In this document: piece by piece, positions 16,207 to 25,030 of the stretch
How positions within the stretch are numbered: position 1 is the stretch's first letter
Layout: every line of letters starts with the position of its first letter
Assembly (NCBI GenBank): GCA_045586405.1
Contig: JAZNAG010000123.1
Coordinates: 1 to 64,000, forward strand
Source of the DNA: SIG607 sp045586405
GTDB lineage: Bacteria; Bacillota; Clostridia; Oscillospirales; Acutalibacteraceae
Length of the DNA stretch: 64,000 bases
Direction of reading: 5' to 3'
The notes under the pieces: model-generated
Databases searched by the model: none
Seen by the model: the letters and a program-made list of their open reading frames with translations, nothing else
What the model was told of the DNA's origin: nothing
Translations under genes and position numbers: made by a program

Positions 16207-16401
16207 TCAGTCTTTAAAAATTTTCCCGTGATTTTTCCGTTTTTTTGCAATACCTTGAGAAATAGTCGGATATTTGTTATCAGTATCAGCTGTCGGCTGA
16301 ATTTCATAGGTCCCGTATTTATTGATAAGCTCTGTAACATTTTTCGGTTGTTCGTTAAAATCAAGGGCAGAAAAGTCGGGTTGAAAATTTCTTTTTCTCA
16401 T
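16207..16401 (-). CDS. Small conserved-looking hypothetical protein (64 residues)
   Basis: Starts MRKRNFQPDFSALDF at 16401 with the ribosome site GGAAGG eight bases upstream, and ends in a basic tail (AKKRKNHGKIFKD). It has its own downstream terminator, supporting a real gene. The middle, KYGTYEIQPTADTDNKYPTI, looks like a compact conserved motif, but I cannot place it in a family. No membrane segment or cysteine motif is seen. Its ribosome site is part of the hairpin at 16410-16436, which acts as a terminator on the other strand. Confidence 0.6.
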   Translation of the reverse strand: MRKRNFQPDFSALDFNEQPKNVTELINKYGTYEIQPTADTDNKYPTISQGIAKKRKNHGKIFKD

Positions 16402-16409
16402 ATCATTCA

Positions 16410-16445
16410 CCTTCCACCTTTATTATGGGTGGAAGGTTTTTATTT
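16410..16445 (+). terminator. Terminator whose stem also contains the ribosome site of the opposing small gene
   Basis: CCTTCCACC (16410-16418) pairs with GGTGGAAGG (16428-16436), followed by TTTTTATTT on the plus strand. On the minus strand the same stem contains the GGAAGG used by the 64-residue gene, so folding of that mRNA could block its translation. Confidence 0.7.
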
Positions 16446-16457
16446 ATTTGTGGTAAA

Positions 16458-17426
16458 TTAAGGTTTGATTTTATAATCAAACAATTGCTCGGCAAACCAA
16501 ACACTTTTTACGGTAAAGTTTTTTCCATTAAGATAATTTAAAATTCCCGCATCACTTTCAAAGGTAAAGGTAAGCTTATAAGAATAAAGCGCCTGTTTAT
16601 TAAAGCCCAATTTCTTATCTTCCTTTAATTTTCCGTATTTTCCGTCGCCAAGTAGTGGATGGCCTATAGATGCCAAATGAGCGCGTATCTGATGTGTTCT
16701 GCCGGTGAGCAGTTCAATTTCCAAAAGGCTGACACCGTTTTTACTGTCAAGTGTTCGATAGTAAGTTTTAATTGATAAATTATCGTCATTTTTTTTGTTT
16801 TGCAGATACACCTTGTTTTTGGCTTCGTTTTTTTGCAAAAAGCCTTCAAGCAGAGCCTCTTTTTCTTTAGGTTTGCCGTGAACTACGGTTAAATATCTTT
16901 TATCAATTTCTCTTGATTTTATTTTATCACATAAAATTCTCAGCGCCTGCGCATTTTTTGCGGCAATAACTATACCGCCTGTGTTACGGTCTATTCGGTT
17001 GGCAAGTGAGGGCTTAAAAGAGTTTTCTTTGTCAGGCTCATATTCGCCTTTCAGGTAAAGATATTTCTGAATTCTTGTTATAAGTGTATCGTTATATTCG
17101 TTTTCATCAGGGTGGGAAAGAAGCCCCTGTGGTTTATCGGCCAAAAGAATGTTTTCGTCTTCGTAAACAATAATCAATTTATCAGAGGCGGAAAGAAAAT
17201 CATATTTGGGCTCTTTTTTCTCAAAAAACTCGTCAGAAATATAGGCGGTAACAATATCGCCTTCCTTTAGTCTTGTGCTGATTTCAGCTTTTTTGCCGTT
17301 AAGCTTAATATGTTTCGTGCGTATAAATTTATACATAAGAGCTTTCGGCAAAGACGGCATAGTCTTGGTTATGAACTTGTCCAGACGCTGATTTGCATCA
17401 TTTGCACTAATTAAAAATTCTTTCAT
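16458..17426 (-). CDS. RluA-family 23S rRNA-type pseudouridine synthase
   Basis: A 322-residue enzyme isomerising uridines in rRNA. An N-terminal S4 RNA-binding domain (NQRLDKFITKTMPSLPKALMYKF...IKLNGKKAE) precedes the catalytic domain. The active-site motif is ANRIDRNTGGIVI, a variant of the usual HRLDxxTSG with Asn in place of His but the catalytic Asp kept. GRTHQIRAHLASIGHPLLGD is the conserved C-terminal motif. The S4 arrangement suggests the RluC/RluD branch. It stands alone on the minus strand, divergent from radC. Confidence 0.92.
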   Translation of the reverse strand: MKEFLISANDANQRLDKFITKTMPSLPKALMYKFIRTKHIKLNGKKAEISTRLKEGDIVTAYISDEFFEKKEPKYDFLSASDKLIIVYEDENILLADKPQGLLSHPDENEYNDTLITRIQKYLYLKGEYEPDKENSFKPSLANRIDRNTGGIVIAAKNAQALRILCDKIKSREIDKRYLTVVHGKPKEKEALLEGFLQKNEAKNKVYLQNKKNDDNLSIKTYYRTLDSKNGVSLLEIELLTGRTHQIRAHLASIGHPLLGDGKYGKLKEDKKLGFNKQALYSYKLTFTFESDAGILNYLNGKNFTVKSVWFAEQLFDYKIKP

Positions 17427-17496
17427 AAAATCACCTTGAAATTTTAGGTAAAAGATAGTAAAATCTATTTAGTATATATGATCCAGGGGGGTAAAA

Positions 17497-18207
17497 ATGG
17501 GAGTTCATGACGGGCATAGAGAAAGAATGCTCAGCAAGTTTTCAAAAAGTGGTTTTGCAGGTCTTGAAGAACACGAAAAGCTTGAAATAATTCTTTTCTT
17601 TTCGGTACCGAGAAGAAATACCAACGATATAGCTCACGAGCTGTTAAAGAAATACGGCAGCATTTCGGCTTTAATGGATGCGCCTCAGAGAGAATTGGTT
17701 AAAAATCCGTTTATAACAGAACGTACGGTGCAGCTTTTTAAAATGATAAGAGAAACAGCTTCTCTTTATAACCTTGAAAAGAAAAACATAGGCTCATTTC
17801 TGACCACAACTGAGGAGTTCGGCACATATTTTCAGCTTCGCTACAGCGCTATTGATAACGAAACGTTTATGGTTATGTCGCTAGACAGCAGAGGCAAACA
17901 AATCGCTGTAGATGTAATAGGTGAGGGTGGTGTCAGCTTGGTTTCTGCTTCACCCAGACAGCTGCTTAAAACCGTTTTGGACAGAAAGGCAATAGAGGTT
18001 GTTATTTGCCATAATCATCCCGGCGGTGTGGCAGAGCCCTCAACCCCTGATATTGAGGCTACTCAGCAAATAAAAAGTCTGCTGAATTCTATAGGCGTAC
18101 ATTTAAAAGACCATATTATTGTAACAAGAGATGACTATATTTCTATGGCGTCAACGGTAGAATGTAATCATATATTCAGCAAACAAGAAGAAAAGGGAGA
18201 AAAGTAA
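17497..18207 (+). CDS. radC: RadC-family JAB/MPN protein
   Basis: A 236-residue protein with an N-terminal helix-hairpin-helix region (HEKLEIILFFSVPRRNTND) and a C-terminal JAB metalloprotease-like domain with the zinc motif HNHPGGVAEPSTPD (HxHPxG...SxxD). RadC was once called a DNA-repair protein, but its role is unsettled. The N-terminus GVHDGHRERMLSKF is family-typical. The GGGGG-rich ribosome site precedes the ATG. Its 3' end overlaps the convergent alaX gene by 40 bases. Confidence 0.93.
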   Translation: MGVHDGHRERMLSKFSKSGFAGLEEHEKLEIILFFSVPRRNTNDIAHELLKKYGSISALMDAPQRELVKNPFITERTVQLFKMIRETASLYNLEKKNIGSFLTTTEEFGTYFQLRYSAIDNETFMVMSLDSRGKQIAVDVIGEGGVSLVSASPRQLLKTVLDRKAIEVVICHNHPGGVAEPSTPDIEATQQIKSLLNSIGVHLKDHIIVTRDDYISMASTVECNHIFSKQEEKGEK

Positions 18208-19343
18208 TTTTCGATTTTTTCTCTGGTGGCATTTACACTTCCCTGAATCATGGGGTTTCTTCCGCCGCCACGTCCCGAAAGGGCAGAGTTAATTTCCTTT
18301 GCTTTTGCGCTTATATCAACGTTTTTGCTGTATATGATATATGAATAGCCCTCGCTATCACTTCCCGAAAAAGCACAAATAATGTTATCGCATTTATCGG
18401 TTGCACAGTTTACTATGCTTCTCAGGGTATCCATATCAACTTTTTCGGTGAATATAAGTAAATTTCCCTCTGCTTTTTCTATACCTTTAATTTGATTTTG
18501 GTACAGTTTACCTTTAATAAAATTAAACTCTCTGACAGTCTTTTTAAGGCTGTCATTTATTTTTTCTGCGAATGTATCGCACTCGTTAGTTTTACAGGCA
18601 AAAAGTGACGATATATTTTTAATTTCGTCGTGCTTTAAAGAGTAATCCGTAAAGGCGTCTAATCCGCAACGAATGGAAAGGCGTACGCCCGAGCGCAGTT
18701 TCATTGAGGAGATTATTTTTATTATACCGACTTCACCCGTGCTTTTGACGTGGGGCGCACAACAGGCGCAACAGTCAACCTCATCAATTTTTACTATTCG
18801 CAATGAACCGTCTATTTCCTTTTTGCTTCGGTACTGAATATTTGAAAGTTCGTCCTTTTCGGGATAGTATCCGCAAATTGCAAGATTTTTATATATAGCC
18901 TTGTTGGCGGCAAGTTCAATTTCCTTAATCTGTTCTGCAGAAAGAATAATATCATAGTCACAGGTAACATCATCTTCACCAAGGTGAAAGCCTACATTAT
19001 TTCCGCCAAAAAGTGAGAAAACAAGCCCTGAAATTATATGCTCACCCGTGTGGTTTTGCATATTACGAAAACGACGGTCAAAGTCTATTTTGCCTACAAC
19101 ACAGCCGTTTAAGGCATTGTTTACATAGTGAACAATATTGTCGTTTTCTATTTGCACATCAAAAACCTGGGCACTGCCAAGGGTGCCTTTGTCGCTGTAC
19201 TGTCCGCCTTCTTCGGGGAAGAAAGCAGTTCTGTTAAGAATTACCTTGTAAGCATTATTTGCCTTTTCACAGGAAATAACATCAGCGCTGAATTTTTTAA
19301 GATATGCGTCAAAATCATATAATTTCTCTGTCAATTTAATCAC
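18168..19343 (-). CDS. Alanyl-tRNA editing protein (AlaX-L type with DHHA1 domain)
   Basis: A 391-residue free-standing editing protein that hydrolyses mischarged Ser- or Gly-tRNA(Ala). It has the AlaRS editing core: AFFPEEGGQYSDKG, zinc ligands HTGEHI and CCACCAPHVKSTGEVG (HxxxH and CxxxH). A C-terminal DHHA1-like domain ends in SGRGGGRNPMIQGS, the Gly-rich motif of AlaRS C-terminal domains. The aminoacylation domain is absent, so this is not AlaRS itself. It is convergent with radC, overlapping by 40 bases. Confidence 0.9.
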   Translation of the reverse strand: MIKLTEKLYDFDAYLKKFSADVISCEKANNAYKVILNRTAFFPEEGGQYSDKGTLGSAQVFDVQIENDNIVHYVNNALNGCVVGKIDFDRRFRNMQNHTGEHIISGLVFSLFGGNNVGFHLGEDDVTCDYDIILSAEQIKEIELAANKAIYKNLAICGYYPEKDELSNIQYRSKKEIDGSLRIVKIDEVDCCACCAPHVKSTGEVGIIKIISSMKLRSGVRLSIRCGLDAFTDYSLKHDEIKNISSLFACKTNECDTFAEKINDSLKKTVREFNFIKGKLYQNQIKGIEKAEGNLLIFTEKVDMDTLRSIVNCATDKCDNIICAFSGSDSEGYSYIIYSKNVDISAKAKEINSALSGRGGGRNPMIQGSVNATREKIENYFSPFSSCLLNI

Positions 19344-19387
19344 CTGTAAAAGTATACCATAAAAAAACCTTTAAAGCAATAAAAAAC

Positions 19388-19414
19388 CCTCCAAGCAATA
19401 CTTGGAGGGTTTAA
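19388..19414 (-). terminator. Terminator of the Na+ decarboxylase operon
   Basis: CCCTCCAAG and CTTGGAGGG with a CAATA loop lie 12 bases beyond the oadA stop. On the minus strand the stem is followed by a T-rich run (TTTTTTATT). Confidence 0.8.
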
Positions 19415-19425
19415 TGATTTATATA

Positions 19426-20841
19426 TTACTCAGAAAGGTCCTGAACAATAATAGTGCGAACACCGTTGTCCTTTGCAGTGTCAGCCTTAGCTTCTTCTTT
19501 TTTGCCGTATTTTGTTTCAAGGAATTTAGCGGCAACCTGGGGGAAGAGGGCATAGCTTAATACGTCTTCTTCGTTTCTTGCAAGGTCGCCGGCTTCTTCT
19601 TTGTACTTTTCAAGCTCGGGACCTATAAGGTCGGCAGGACGGCAGGTAATTACCTCGTCGTCACCTATGCACTTTTTACGAACATCCTCATTAACCTCTG
19701 CAGGAAGGGTACCGTATTCGCCGCGAAGCAGAGCTTTGGACTCCTTGGGTACCATTTTATAGGGCTCACCTGCAATAACGTTCATAACCGCCTGTGTTCC
19801 GACGATCTGACTGGTCGGAGTAACAAGGGGAGGATAGCCGAAATCTTTTCTTACCTTCGGAACTTCAGCAAGTACGTCATAGTATTTATCCTCTTTGCCT
19901 GCCTGCTTTAACTGGCCGAGCATATTGGAAAGCATACCGCCGGGAACCTGATAGATAAGGGTTTTGGTATCAACACTTAATACCTTGGGGTCAAGAGTAC
20001 CGTCAGCCTTCATCTTATCTGCAACGCCTCTGAAATGGGCAGCAACGTCTGCAAGAGCATCAAGGTCAAGACCGGTATCTCTTTCGGTGCCTTTAAGGGT
20101 GGCAACGAGAGCTTCGGTAGCGGGGTTAGCAGTACCGTTACCAAAGGGAGAAAGGGCAGTGTCAACAATATCTACGCCTGCCTGTGCAGCCATAAGATAG
20201 GTCATATCACCTGTACCGGTAGTGTTGTGGGTATGAAGGTGAATGGGACACTTAACAGCAGCCTTTAATTTCTTTATAAGTGAATATGCATCATAGGGAA
20301 GAAGCAGGTTTGCCATATCCTTGATACAAATTACATCAGCGCCCATTTTTTCAAGAGTCTTTGCAAGTTCTACAAAGTATTCCTCGTTATGAACGGGGCT
20401 TATGGTGTAGCTCATTGCAGCCTCACATATGCCGCCGTATTTTTTACAGGACTTCATAGCCTGTTCCATATTACGAGGGTCGTTAAGGGCGTCGAATATA
20501 CGGATAACGTCAATACCGTTTTCAATAGACTTCTTAACAAAGGCATCAACAACATCGTCAGCATAGTGCTTGTAGCCTAAAATGTTCTGTCCGCGAAGAA
20601 GCATCTGAAGCTTTGTGTTGGGCATAGCCTTTTTAATGGTACGAAGTCTCTCCCACGGATCTTCGTTTAAGAAACGCATACAAACATCGAAGGTAGCGCC
20701 GCCCCAGCACTCAACAGACCAATAGCCAAGTTTGTCAAGCTTTTCAAGTGCAGGGATCATATCCTCAATGCGCATACGGGTTGCGGCCTGTGACTGATGG
20801 GCGTCACGGAGTATGGTATCTGTAATATTAAGTTTAGTCAT
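19426..20841 (-). CDS. oadA: Oxaloacetate decarboxylase-type carboxyltransferase alpha subunit
   Basis: A 471-residue biotin-dependent carboxyltransferase (TIM barrel plus PYC/OADA domain). The barrel starts ITDTILRDAHQSQAATRMR; metal ligands lie in LHTHNTTGTG and the catalytic Lys region in DVICIKDMANLL. It moves carboxylate from a donor (oxaloacetate or a related acid) to biotin on the separate carrier protein, unlike enterobacterial OadA, which has biotin fused at the C-terminus. It is the last gene of the oadG-bcc-oadB-oadA operon, 14 bases after oadB. Methylmalonyl or pyruvate-linked specificity cannot be excluded. Confidence 0.9.
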   Translation of the reverse strand: MTKLNITDTILRDAHQSQAATRMRIEDMIPALEKLDKLGYWSVECWGGATFDVCMRFLNEDPWERLRTIKKAMPNTKLQMLLRGQNILGYKHYADDVVDAFVKKSIENGIDVIRIFDALNDPRNMEQAMKSCKKYGGICEAAMSYTISPVHNEEYFVELAKTLEKMGADVICIKDMANLLLPYDAYSLIKKLKAAVKCPIHLHTHNTTGTGDMTYLMAAQAGVDIVDTALSPFGNGTANPATEALVATLKGTERDTGLDLDALADVAAHFRGVADKMKADGTLDPKVLSVDTKTLIYQVPGGMLSNMLGQLKQAGKEDKYYDVLAEVPKVRKDFGYPPLVTPTSQIVGTQAVMNVIAGEPYKMVPKESKALLRGEYGTLPAEVNEDVRKKCIGDDEVITCRPADLIGPELEKYKEEAGDLARNEEDVLSYALFPQVAAKFLETKYGKKEEAKADTAKDNGVRTIIVQDLSE

Positions 20842-20855
20842 ATTTTATACCTCCA

Positions 20856-22217
20856 TTAACCGAACAGAGCAAGGAGAACACCGGCGGCAATGGCCGAGCC
20901 GATAACACCTGCAACGTTGGGGCCCATAGCATGCATAAGAAGGAAGTTCTTGGGATTTTCTTTTTGTCCGACAGCCTGAGAAACTCTGGCAGCCATAGGA
21001 ACAGCAGAAACACCTGCAGAACCGATAAGGGGATTTATCTTTGTCTTTAAGAAAAGGTTCATAAACTTAGCAAGAAGTACACCGCCTGCAGTACCGAAGC
21101 TGAATGCTACTATACCTAAGCACAGAATGTAGAGAGTTTTTGCAGAAAGGAAGGTCTGTGCAGTAGCGGTAGCACCAACGGTAATGCCAAGGAAAATAGT
21201 AACGATGTTCATAAGCTCGTTCTGTGCAGTTTTTGCAAGTCTTTCTGCAACGCCGCTTTCTTTAATAAGGTTACCAAGCATAAGACAACCAACAAGGGGA
21301 GCAGCGGAGGGAACAAGCAGAGCAACGAAAACAGTTACAGCGATGGGGAAAATAATCTTTTCTTTTTTAGAAACCTCTCTAAGCGGTTTCATAACTATCA
21401 TACGCTCTTTCTTGGTGGTAAGAAGCTTCATAATGGGAGGCTGAATTACCGGAACAAGAGCCATATAAGAGTAAGCGGCAACAGCGATAGGTCCTAAAAG
21501 GTGGGGAGCAAGCTTACTTGTTACGAAAATAGCGGTAGGACCGTCGGCACCGCCGATAATTCCTATAGAACTTGCCTCAAGGGGAGTAAAGCCCAGCCAC
21601 TGACTTGCGGTAACATAGGTCATAAATATACCAAGCTGTGCGGCAGCACCGAGAAGAAGACTTTTTGGGTTTGCAATAAGGGGACCAAAGTCGGTCATAG
21701 CGCCAACGCCGAGGAATATAAGGCAAGGATAAATACCAAGCTTTACACCAAGGTATAAGAAGTCCAGAAGACCGCCGGTGTTGGCAAGGACTTCCCAGTT
21801 TATATGTCCGCCTGCAAAAATAGCCTCGTGGAACATTTCAGCGCCGGGAAGGTTGGTAATCAACATACCGAATGCGATAGGAAGAAGCAATAACGGCTCA
21901 AAGCCTTTTCCTATAGCAAGATAAAGAAGGACAAAGGAAATAAGCAACATAATAAGATAGCCGTAGTTTGAAACTATGTTTTCAAAAACATTGCCTTCTC
22001 CCGAAGCGCCCTTTGCTAAGTTACCGAAAACAGCGTTAAAGCCTGTGTCACCGAGGAAATTTTTAATAGCTTCTTCGGGAACGATTTCTACTTCTTCGGT
22101 AACCTGATTTTCATTAGTCTGTCCATCTACTGTGTCAGCAAATACGCTAAAGCCTGTACAGGCAAAGGTAACTGCCAGCAAAACAGCGAGGAAAGACGTT
22201 AGTATCTTTTTATTCAT
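20856..22217 (-). CDS. oadB: Na+-translocating decarboxylase beta subunit with signal-like N-terminus
   Basis: A 453-residue polytopic membrane protein that decarboxylates carboxybiotin and exports Na+. Family motifs include GIIGGADGPTAIFVTSKLAP (the Asp-containing Na+ site) and PPIMKLLTTKKERMI; at least nine hydrophobic helices are seen. Odd: residues 1-28 look like a cleavable signal peptide (ILTSFLAVLLAVTFACTG, then SVFA), followed by an acidic linker (EEVEIVPEEAIKNFLG) before the core begins near 85. The paralogue at 25214 lacks this extension. Twenty-two bases separate it from the biotin carrier gene. Confidence 0.92.
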   Translation of the reverse strand: MNKKILTSFLAVLLAVTFACTGFSVFADTVDGQTNENQVTEEVEIVPEEAIKNFLGDTGFNAVFGNLAKGASGEGNVFENIVSNYGYLIMLLISFVLLYLAIGKGFEPLLLLPIAFGMLITNLPGAEMFHEAIFAGGHINWEVLANTGGLLDFLYLGVKLGIYPCLIFLGVGAMTDFGPLIANPKSLLLGAAAQLGIFMTYVTASQWLGFTPLEASSIGIIGGADGPTAIFVTSKLAPHLLGPIAVAAYSYMALVPVIQPPIMKLLTTKKERMIVMKPLREVSKKEKIIFPIAVTVFVALLVPSAAPLVGCLMLGNLIKESGVAERLAKTAQNELMNIVTIFLGITVGATATAQTFLSAKTLYILCLGIVAFSFGTAGGVLLAKFMNLFLKTKINPLIGSAGVSAVPMAARVSQAVGQKENPKNFLLMHAMGPNVAGVIGSAIAAGVLLALFG

Positions 22218-22239
22218 CAGTTTTTCCTCCGAAATACTA

Positions 22240-22596
22240 TTAGCCGATTACGCAGAGTAAAGCACCGGTTTCAACAGTAGAACCCTTTTGAACGTTAAGA
22301 GAAACGATTTTGCCGTCAACGCCTGCCATAATTTCGTTTTCCATCTTCATGGCTTCCAAAATCATAAGAACCTGACCGGCTTTAACAGTATCGCCTACAT
22401 TTACGTTAACGGCAAGAATGTTGCCGGGCATAGGGCTGTTAACCTGTTCGCCTTCGGAAGCGGCAGGAGCAGGAGTTGCAGCAACGGGAGCAGCAGGAGC
22501 AGCAGGAGCAGCAGGAGCAGTAACCTCAGCGCCGTCAACAACTTCTAAAGTGATTTCGTACATAGTACCGTTTACATTAACATTATACTTTTTCAT
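22240..22596 (-). CDS. Biotin carboxyl carrier protein of the Na+ decarboxylase
   Basis: A 118-residue biotinyl protein: a short N-terminal strand region (KKYNVNVNGTMYEITLEVV), an Ala/Pro-rich flexible linker, then the biotinyl domain with EAMKMEN holding the biotinylated Lys near residue 84. It shuttles carboxylate between the alpha subunit (20841) and the beta subunit (22217), genes of the same operon. The linker is encoded by imperfect GCAGGAGCA repeats that also produce long ghost frames on the other strand. It corresponds to MmdC/GcdC-type subunits. Confidence 0.93.
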   Translation of the reverse strand: MKKYNVNVNGTMYEITLEVVDGAEVTAPAAPAAPAAPVAATPAPAASEGEQVNSPMPGNILAVNVNVGDTVKAGQVLMILEAMKMENEIMAGVDGKIVSLNVQKGSTVETGALLCVIG

Positions 22597-22628
22597 TTTT
22601 AGTCAACCTTTCATGTGGTAAGTTTAGT

Positions 22629-22904
22629 TTAAAGTTTTTTAAATGATAAAATTCTGATGGCACTGACATCAGTTCCAAGTTCCTCAGCAACTGCGGCAGA
22701 AACAGCGGCAATAATTTGCTGTCTGTCGGGAATGCTTTGAGTTTGTGTGGCGTTTGAGGGTGTAGCCTCTGCAACAGGCTGTGCAGACTTCTTTTCAAAG
22801 AGCCGTATTATACCGCTGACTACCGTACATACAATTATGATGCAAATCAGACCTACAAATACGGTGCCTATGCCCATTAAGCACACAAATACTGTATCGC
22901 TCAT
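22629..22904 (-). CDS. oadG: OadG-family gamma subunit of the Na+ decarboxylase
   Basis: A 91-residue protein with one N-terminal membrane helix (LMGIGTVFVGLICIIIVCTV), a Pro/Ala/Thr-rich linker, then a short helical C-terminus (IIAAVSAAVAEELGTDVSAIRIL). The gamma subunit anchors and assembles the alpha and beta subunits at the membrane. It is the first gene of the operon, preceded by a GGAGG ribosome site and a TATAAT box on the minus strand at 22941-22936. Confidence 0.85.
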   Translation of the reverse strand: MSDTVFVCLMGIGTVFVGLICIIIVCTVVSGIIRLFEKKSAQPVAEATPSNATQTQSIPDRQQIIAAVSAAVAEELGTDVSAIRILSFKKL

Positions 22905-23130
22905 ACCTTGTAACCTCCTATATATATTAAGTTAAATTATATCTTATTAAAAGCAGATCCAAATTAACCCATATTATTATACTAAAAATACCCACAAGAA
23001 ACAATAGTTATTTTCTCCATAAATATAAATTTATAAAAGATACTCAAAAATCTCTTCTTAAAACTGTTAATTTATTAACATTTTAACCACTTAATCTTAT
23101 TTTTCCAATAATACTTTTTCATATACATAA
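22905..23130. other. AT-rich intergenic region upstream of oadG
   Basis: It carries the presumed minus-strand oadG promoter (TATAAT at 22941-22936, with a poor -35). No gene or conserved RNA was recognised in the remainder. Confidence 0.4.
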
Positions 23131-23157
23131 AAAGACGACTGAAAATCAGCCGCCTAT
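23131..23157 (-). terminator. Terminator at the end of feoB
   Basis: On the minus strand GGCGGCTGA pairs with TCAGTCGTC (two G-T pairs), followed by five T. It overlaps the feoB stop codon. Confidence 0.65.
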
Positions 23158-24915
23158 GATATGCTTTATTAAATTTAAAATAAGACAGAGAGAAATGCCG
23201 AAAAACAGGGGAATAAGAACTGAAAGAAGGGTGTCCGTAAAACTTTTCGTTTCTTTTTTTATTGTCAGTAATGTTGTGGCGCAGGGCCAATGGAAAAGAG
23301 TAAAAATGCCCACACTAAGCGCAGTGAAAAAGTCCCAACCTGCATATCTTAAAATTTCCGCAAGGGACACCGCTTCAAAGGGGGCAGATAAAGTATACAG
23401 TGAAGCGGCAATAGGCAGTACGATTTCATTTGCAGGCGTACCTAAAATAAAGCTTAAAAGTATAACGCCGTCCATACATAAAAGGCGTCCCAAGGGATCT
23501 AAAAAATCAGCACAAAGGCAAAGCAGGGAAGTGTCGCCAAAGTAAAGGTTTTGCAAAAGCCACAAAACGATACCTGCAGGTGCCGAAACCAGCATGGCTC
23601 TGCCTAAAATACGCAGAGTTTTGTCAAAAAACGAGTCTGCAAGTATCTTCAGTACAGGCGGCCTTTTGTAGTGGGGAAGCTCTATTTTACAGGATACATT
23701 TTCACTTTTTAAAAGCTTGTTTAAAATAAAGGTGGCAAGTAAAGTGACGCCTATAGACAGTATTATAAAAAGGGTAAGAACAAGCGAAACCGTAAAGGAA
23801 TTGCTGTACCGGTTAAGCATTATGGAAATAAGTAAAATTAGCGCGGGAAATCTTCCGTTGCAGGGGATAAAACTGTTTGTAACAGTACCGATTTTTTGAA
23901 GCTTTTTTGTGGGCAGTATTTTGCAGCCTGTTGCGCCCACAGCGTTACAGCCAAGTCCCATACACATAGTAAGCATTTGCTTTCCGTTACTGCCTGCTTT
24001 TTTAAAGGGAACATCGCAGTTTATGGCTATTCGGGGTAAAATACCGCTTTCTTCAAGAAGACTGAACAGCGGAAAAAACAGCGCCATTGGTACAAACATA
24101 ACCGAAACCACCTGTGACAGAACATTGTATGCGCCGTCTATCAGCATACCGTATAAAAATTGCGGTGTTTTAAACCATAATAATAATGCAGATAATTTAT
24201 CACCAAAATAAGAAAGTAAGGTTTCGAGATATTTAGAGGGTATATTTGCGCCAAATACGGTAAGCCATATTAAAACCGCCAAAAAAAGTAACATAACGGG
24301 TATGGCGGTGTATTTACCGCAAATAATTTTATCTATTTTTTTATCCTGCGCATTTATATCGTCGCCCTTGTATGTTATAAAACTTAGAAGTTCGCTTTTT
24401 GTGGCTGTAACTTTACTGTCAAATGTAAGACTTTCGGTTTTTGCTATTTGCTCTTTAACAGATGTAATATCTTTTCTTGCACAGCAGGAAATAACGGGAA
24501 TATTAAGAGCACGGCTAAGCCCGTTGGTATCAATTTCCACGCCCTTTCGATTTGCCTCGTCCTGCATATTGATGCAAAGAATACAGTTTTTGCAAAGTTC
24601 TAAAACCTGCAGAGCAAGATGCAGACTTCTACTCATATCGGTGGCATCGCAGACAACAAGTACGGCGTCAAAATTTGCAGATAAAAGAAAGTCTTTTGCT
24701 ATTTTTTCTTCGGGTGATTTAAAATTTAATGAGTATATACCGGGAAGGTCTATTATGTCAAAGGAAGAATTTTTATATTTAAAGGTGCCCTTAGCAATAC
24801 TGACAGTTTTACCTGCCCAGTTACCCGTATGCTGTCTTTTGCCCGTAAGTTTGTTGAAAAGGGTGCTTTTGCCAACATTTGGATTTCCTATAAGGGCTAT
24901 TGTATAATGCTTCAT
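23146..24915 (-). CDS. feoB: FeoB-type ferrous iron transporter
   Basis: A 589-residue protein with an N-terminal G domain (G1 GNPNVGKST at 10-18, G3 DLPG) and a membrane part of two Gate domains with GLGCNAVGATGCKILPTKK, the conserved Cys-containing Gate motif. It imports Fe2+ across the inner membrane. At 589 residues it is shorter than E. coli FeoB (773) and belongs to the compact clostridial form. The switch I region reads HTGNWAGKTVS rather than the usual VGNWPGVTVE. No feoA or feoC is adjacent, which is unusual for a functional Feo system. Confidence 0.88.
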   Translation of the reverse strand: MKHYTIALIGNPNVGKSTLFNKLTGKRQHTGNWAGKTVSIAKGTFKYKNSSFDIIDLPGIYSLNFKSPEEKIAKDFLLSANFDAVLVVCDATDMSRSLHLALQVLELCKNCILCINMQDEANRKGVEIDTNGLSRALNIPVISCCARKDITSVKEQIAKTESLTFDSKVTATKSELLSFITYKGDDINAQDKKIDKIICGKYTAIPVMLLFLAVLIWLTVFGANIPSKYLETLLSYFGDKLSALLLWFKTPQFLYGMLIDGAYNVLSQVVSVMFVPMALFFPLFSLLEESGILPRIAINCDVPFKKAGSNGKQMLTMCMGLGCNAVGATGCKILPTKKLQKIGTVTNSFIPCNGRFPALILLISIMLNRYSNSFTVSLVLTLFIILSIGVTLLATFILNKLLKSENVSCKIELPHYKRPPVLKILADSFFDKTLRILGRAMLVSAPAGIVLWLLQNLYFGDTSLLCLCADFLDPLGRLLCMDGVILLSFILGTPANEIVLPIAASLYTLSAPFEAVSLAEILRYAGWDFFTALSVGIFTLFHWPCATTLLTIKKETKSFTDTLLSVLIPLFFGISLCLILNLIKHIIGG

Positions 24916-24993
24916 TTTTTCACTCTTTTCTTTGAATTTATATGTACTGTTTCTTTATATACTATTCTTTAAAAAGAGTGAGGGTTACAAAAG

Positions 24994-25026
24994 AAAACCG
25001 CGAACTCAAGAGAGTTCGCGGTTTTA
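24994..25026 (-). terminator. Terminator of the mannonate/Na+ pump operon
   Basis: Fourteen-base arms at 24994-25007 and 25012-25025 (core CCGCGAACTC) with an AAGA loop. The T run on the minus strand lies after the small OadG-like gene; the hairpin separates this operon from feoB. Confidence 0.88.
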
Positions 25027-25030
25027 AGCC

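Noticed and set aside
22288..22621. Long frames with Ser/Gly or Ala/Gly repeats opposite the biotin carrier gene
   Set aside because: They mirror the repetitive Ala-Pro linker codons of the real gene and have no ribosome site.
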